A DNA stretch of 64,000 bases, from the NCBI RefSeq assembly GCF_022343555.1, contig NZ_JAKQZH010000001.1:372001-436000 (forward strand), written 5' to 3'. This DNA comes from Marinobacter sp. C7. GTDB lineage: Bacteria > Pseudomonadota > Gammaproteobacteria > Pseudomonadales > Oleiphilaceae. The position numbers were made by a program, and so were the translations under genes. Below the pieces are notes generated by a model. That model made no database searches and was not told where the DNA came from. It saw only the letters and a list, made by a program, of their open reading frames with translations. Numbering within the stretch: the stretch's first letter is position 1; each line of letters opens with the position of its first letter. Shown in pieces: positions 62,856 to 64,000 of the stretch.

Positions 62856-64000
62856 ATGAGCCAACACGCGGTGGAAGCAAACTTTGATGGTCTGGTCGGA
62901 CCCACGCACAATTATGCCGGTTTGTCCTGGGGCAATGTGGCATCCAAATCCAACGTCCGCTCGATCTCCAATCCGAAAGAGGCGGCGCTGCAGGGGCTGG
63001 CCAAAATGAAGCGATTGGCCGACCGGGGCTTTGTGCAGGGCATCCTGCCGCCCCATGAGCGGCCACATATTCCGACCCTGCGGGCAATAGGGTTCACCGG
63101 TTCCGATGCGGACATTCTCAAGCAGGCTGCCGCTGAGTCACCGTCGATCCTCGCGGCGGTTTCTTCCGCCTCGCCCATGTGGACGGCAAACGCCGCGACG
63201 GTCTCACCCAGTGCCGATACGGCGGATCACCGGGTGCACTTCACACCCGCAAACCTGGGGGCAAAGTTCCACCGCTCCATCGAGCACGAGGTGACAGGGC
63301 GCGCCCTGAAGGCCATCTTCACCGACGAGAGCTACTTTGCCCATCACTCGGCGTTGCCGTCAGTCAGCCATTTCGGGGATGAAGGCGCCGCCAACCATAC
63401 CCGCCTGTGCAGCAGCTACGGTGAGCCCGGCGTGGAGTTGTTTGTCTACGGTCAGATCGCCTTCAATGAAGATGCCCCGGCGCCCCTGAAATATCCGGCC
63501 CGGCAGACTCTGGAAGCCTCACAGGCAATTGCCCGCCTGCATGGTCTGCGGGAGCGCAACCTGGTATTTGCCCAACAGAATCCGGATGCGATAGATGCCG
63601 GCGTGTTCCACAACGACGTGATCGCAGTTGGCAATGGCAACGCCCTGTTCTACCACGAGCTGGCCTTTCTCGAGGAGGATCGGGTGCTGGCGGATATCCG
63701 TGAACGTCTTGTCGGGGCGGAGCTGGAAGCGATAAGGGTCAGCAGTGCCGACGTGCCCCTTGAAGACGCGGTCGCGTCCTACCTGTTCAACAGTCAGCTG
63801 CTGAATTCGCCCGATGGCATGCTGCTGGCCGTCCCGGGAGAGTGTCGGGAGATCGGCTCGGTCAGTCGGTACCTGGACTCTCTGGTGGCTTCCGATGGAC
63901 CGATCACTTCGGTGGAAGTGTTTGATGTCAAACAGTCCATGAGAAATGGTGGTGGTCCGGCCTGTCTGAGATTGCGGGTGGTACTCACCGACGATGAGCT
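62856..64000 (+). CDS. astB: N-succinylarginine dihydrolase (3' end outside window)
   Basis: The first 381 residues of the second AST enzyme, which releases two ammonia and CO2 from succinylarginine. It is cut by the window end; the full family length is about 445. Motifs are [19 protein letters not shown] at residues 9-27, [21 protein letters not shown] near 107-127 (here in parts: [21 protein letters not shown]), [19 protein letters not shown] with the active-site His near 250, and [11 protein letters not shown] with the likely catalytic Cys370. ATG at 62856 lies 13 bases past astD. Confidence 0.96.
   Translation, partial: MSQHAVEANFDGLVGPTHNYAGLSWGNVASKSNVRSISNPKEAALQGLAKMKRLADRGFVQGILPPHERPHIPTLRAIGFTGSDADILKQAAAESPSILAAVSSASPMWTANAATVSPSADTADHRVHFTPANLGAKFHRSIEHEVTGRALKAIFTDESYFAHHSALPSVSHFGDEGAANHTRLCSSYGEPGVELFVYGQIAFNEDAPAPLKYPARQTLEASQAIARLHGLRERNLVFAQQNPDAIDAGVFHNDVIAVGNGNALFYHELAFLEEDRVLADIRERLVGAELEAIRVSSADVPLEDAVASYLFNSQLLNSPDGMLLAVPGECREIGSVSRYLDSLVASDGPITSVEVFDVKQSMRNGGGPACLRLRVVLTDDE

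Overview
The window looks like chromosomal DNA of a marine gammaproteobacterium close to Marinobacter. This rests on the moderately high GC content, on the Pseudomonas/Marinobacter-type gene order (recN-grpE-dnaK-dnaJ-dapB-carAB-greA, then rlmE-ftsH-folP-glmM-tpiA-secG-tRNA-Leu-rimP-nusA-infB-rbfA-truB-rpsO-pnp) and on a two-subunit arginine succinyltransferase as in Pseudomonas. The genus is an inference from protein and gene-order resemblance; no 16S gene is present.

Layout. 1-2.6 kb: end of a Na+-dependent transporter, then ratA-rnfH, bamE (minus) and fur. 2.6-8.4 kb: SOS-type recN (minus) facing the heat-shock genes grpE, dnaK and dnaJ. 8.4-14.6 kb: dapB, the carAB pair with an attenuator-like leader, and greA. 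14.9-21.6 kb: yhbY (minus), then rlmE, ftsH, folP, glmM, tpiA and secG. 21.6-31 kb: tRNA-Leu(GAG), a probable small RNA, then the rimP-nusA-infB-rbfA-truB-rpsO-pnp block for translation and RNA turnover. 31-34.5 kb (minus): a lipoprotein hydrolase, a DUF4105 envelope protein and a DUF3015 protein. 34.7-39.7 kb (minus): a complete branched-chain amino acid ABC transporter. 39.9-47.9 kb: a membrane TPR protein, a MarR regulator with a clear operator, a second Lon-type protease, a thioredoxin-TPR chaperone, a small HNH protein, and a fatty acid desaturase divergent from an AraC regulator. 47.9-54.3 kb: a KamA-family radical SAM enzyme (minus) and the pyruvate dehydrogenase genes aceE-aceF. 54.8-57.6 kb: a porin (minus) and an exonuclease/GIY-YIG fusion. 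57.7-64 kb: the arginine succinyltransferase pathway genes astC-aruF-aruG-astD-astB, cut off by the window end.

The coding content is mostly housekeeping. The unusual signal lies between genes. Three copies of a roughly 190-base structured element (9273-9467, 54331-54520, 58897-59089) share a conserved 135-136 base core. Each core is enclosed by 27-30 base inverted arms whose sequence is mostly different in each copy yet stays self-complementary, and the internal hairpins show compensatory changes. A second family, 17 copies of a 26-30 base palindrome with GGGGTC feet, sits singly or in tandem clusters mostly at 3' ends of genes. One copy probably serves as the pnp terminator, and another supplies the last codons and stop of a hydrolase gene. 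Other regulatory signals are paired LexA boxes and a near-consensus sigma-32 promoter between recN and grpE, a FadR-type palindrome upstream of the KamA gene, and a promoter-terminator pair suggesting a small RNA where relatives often carry tRNA-fMet.
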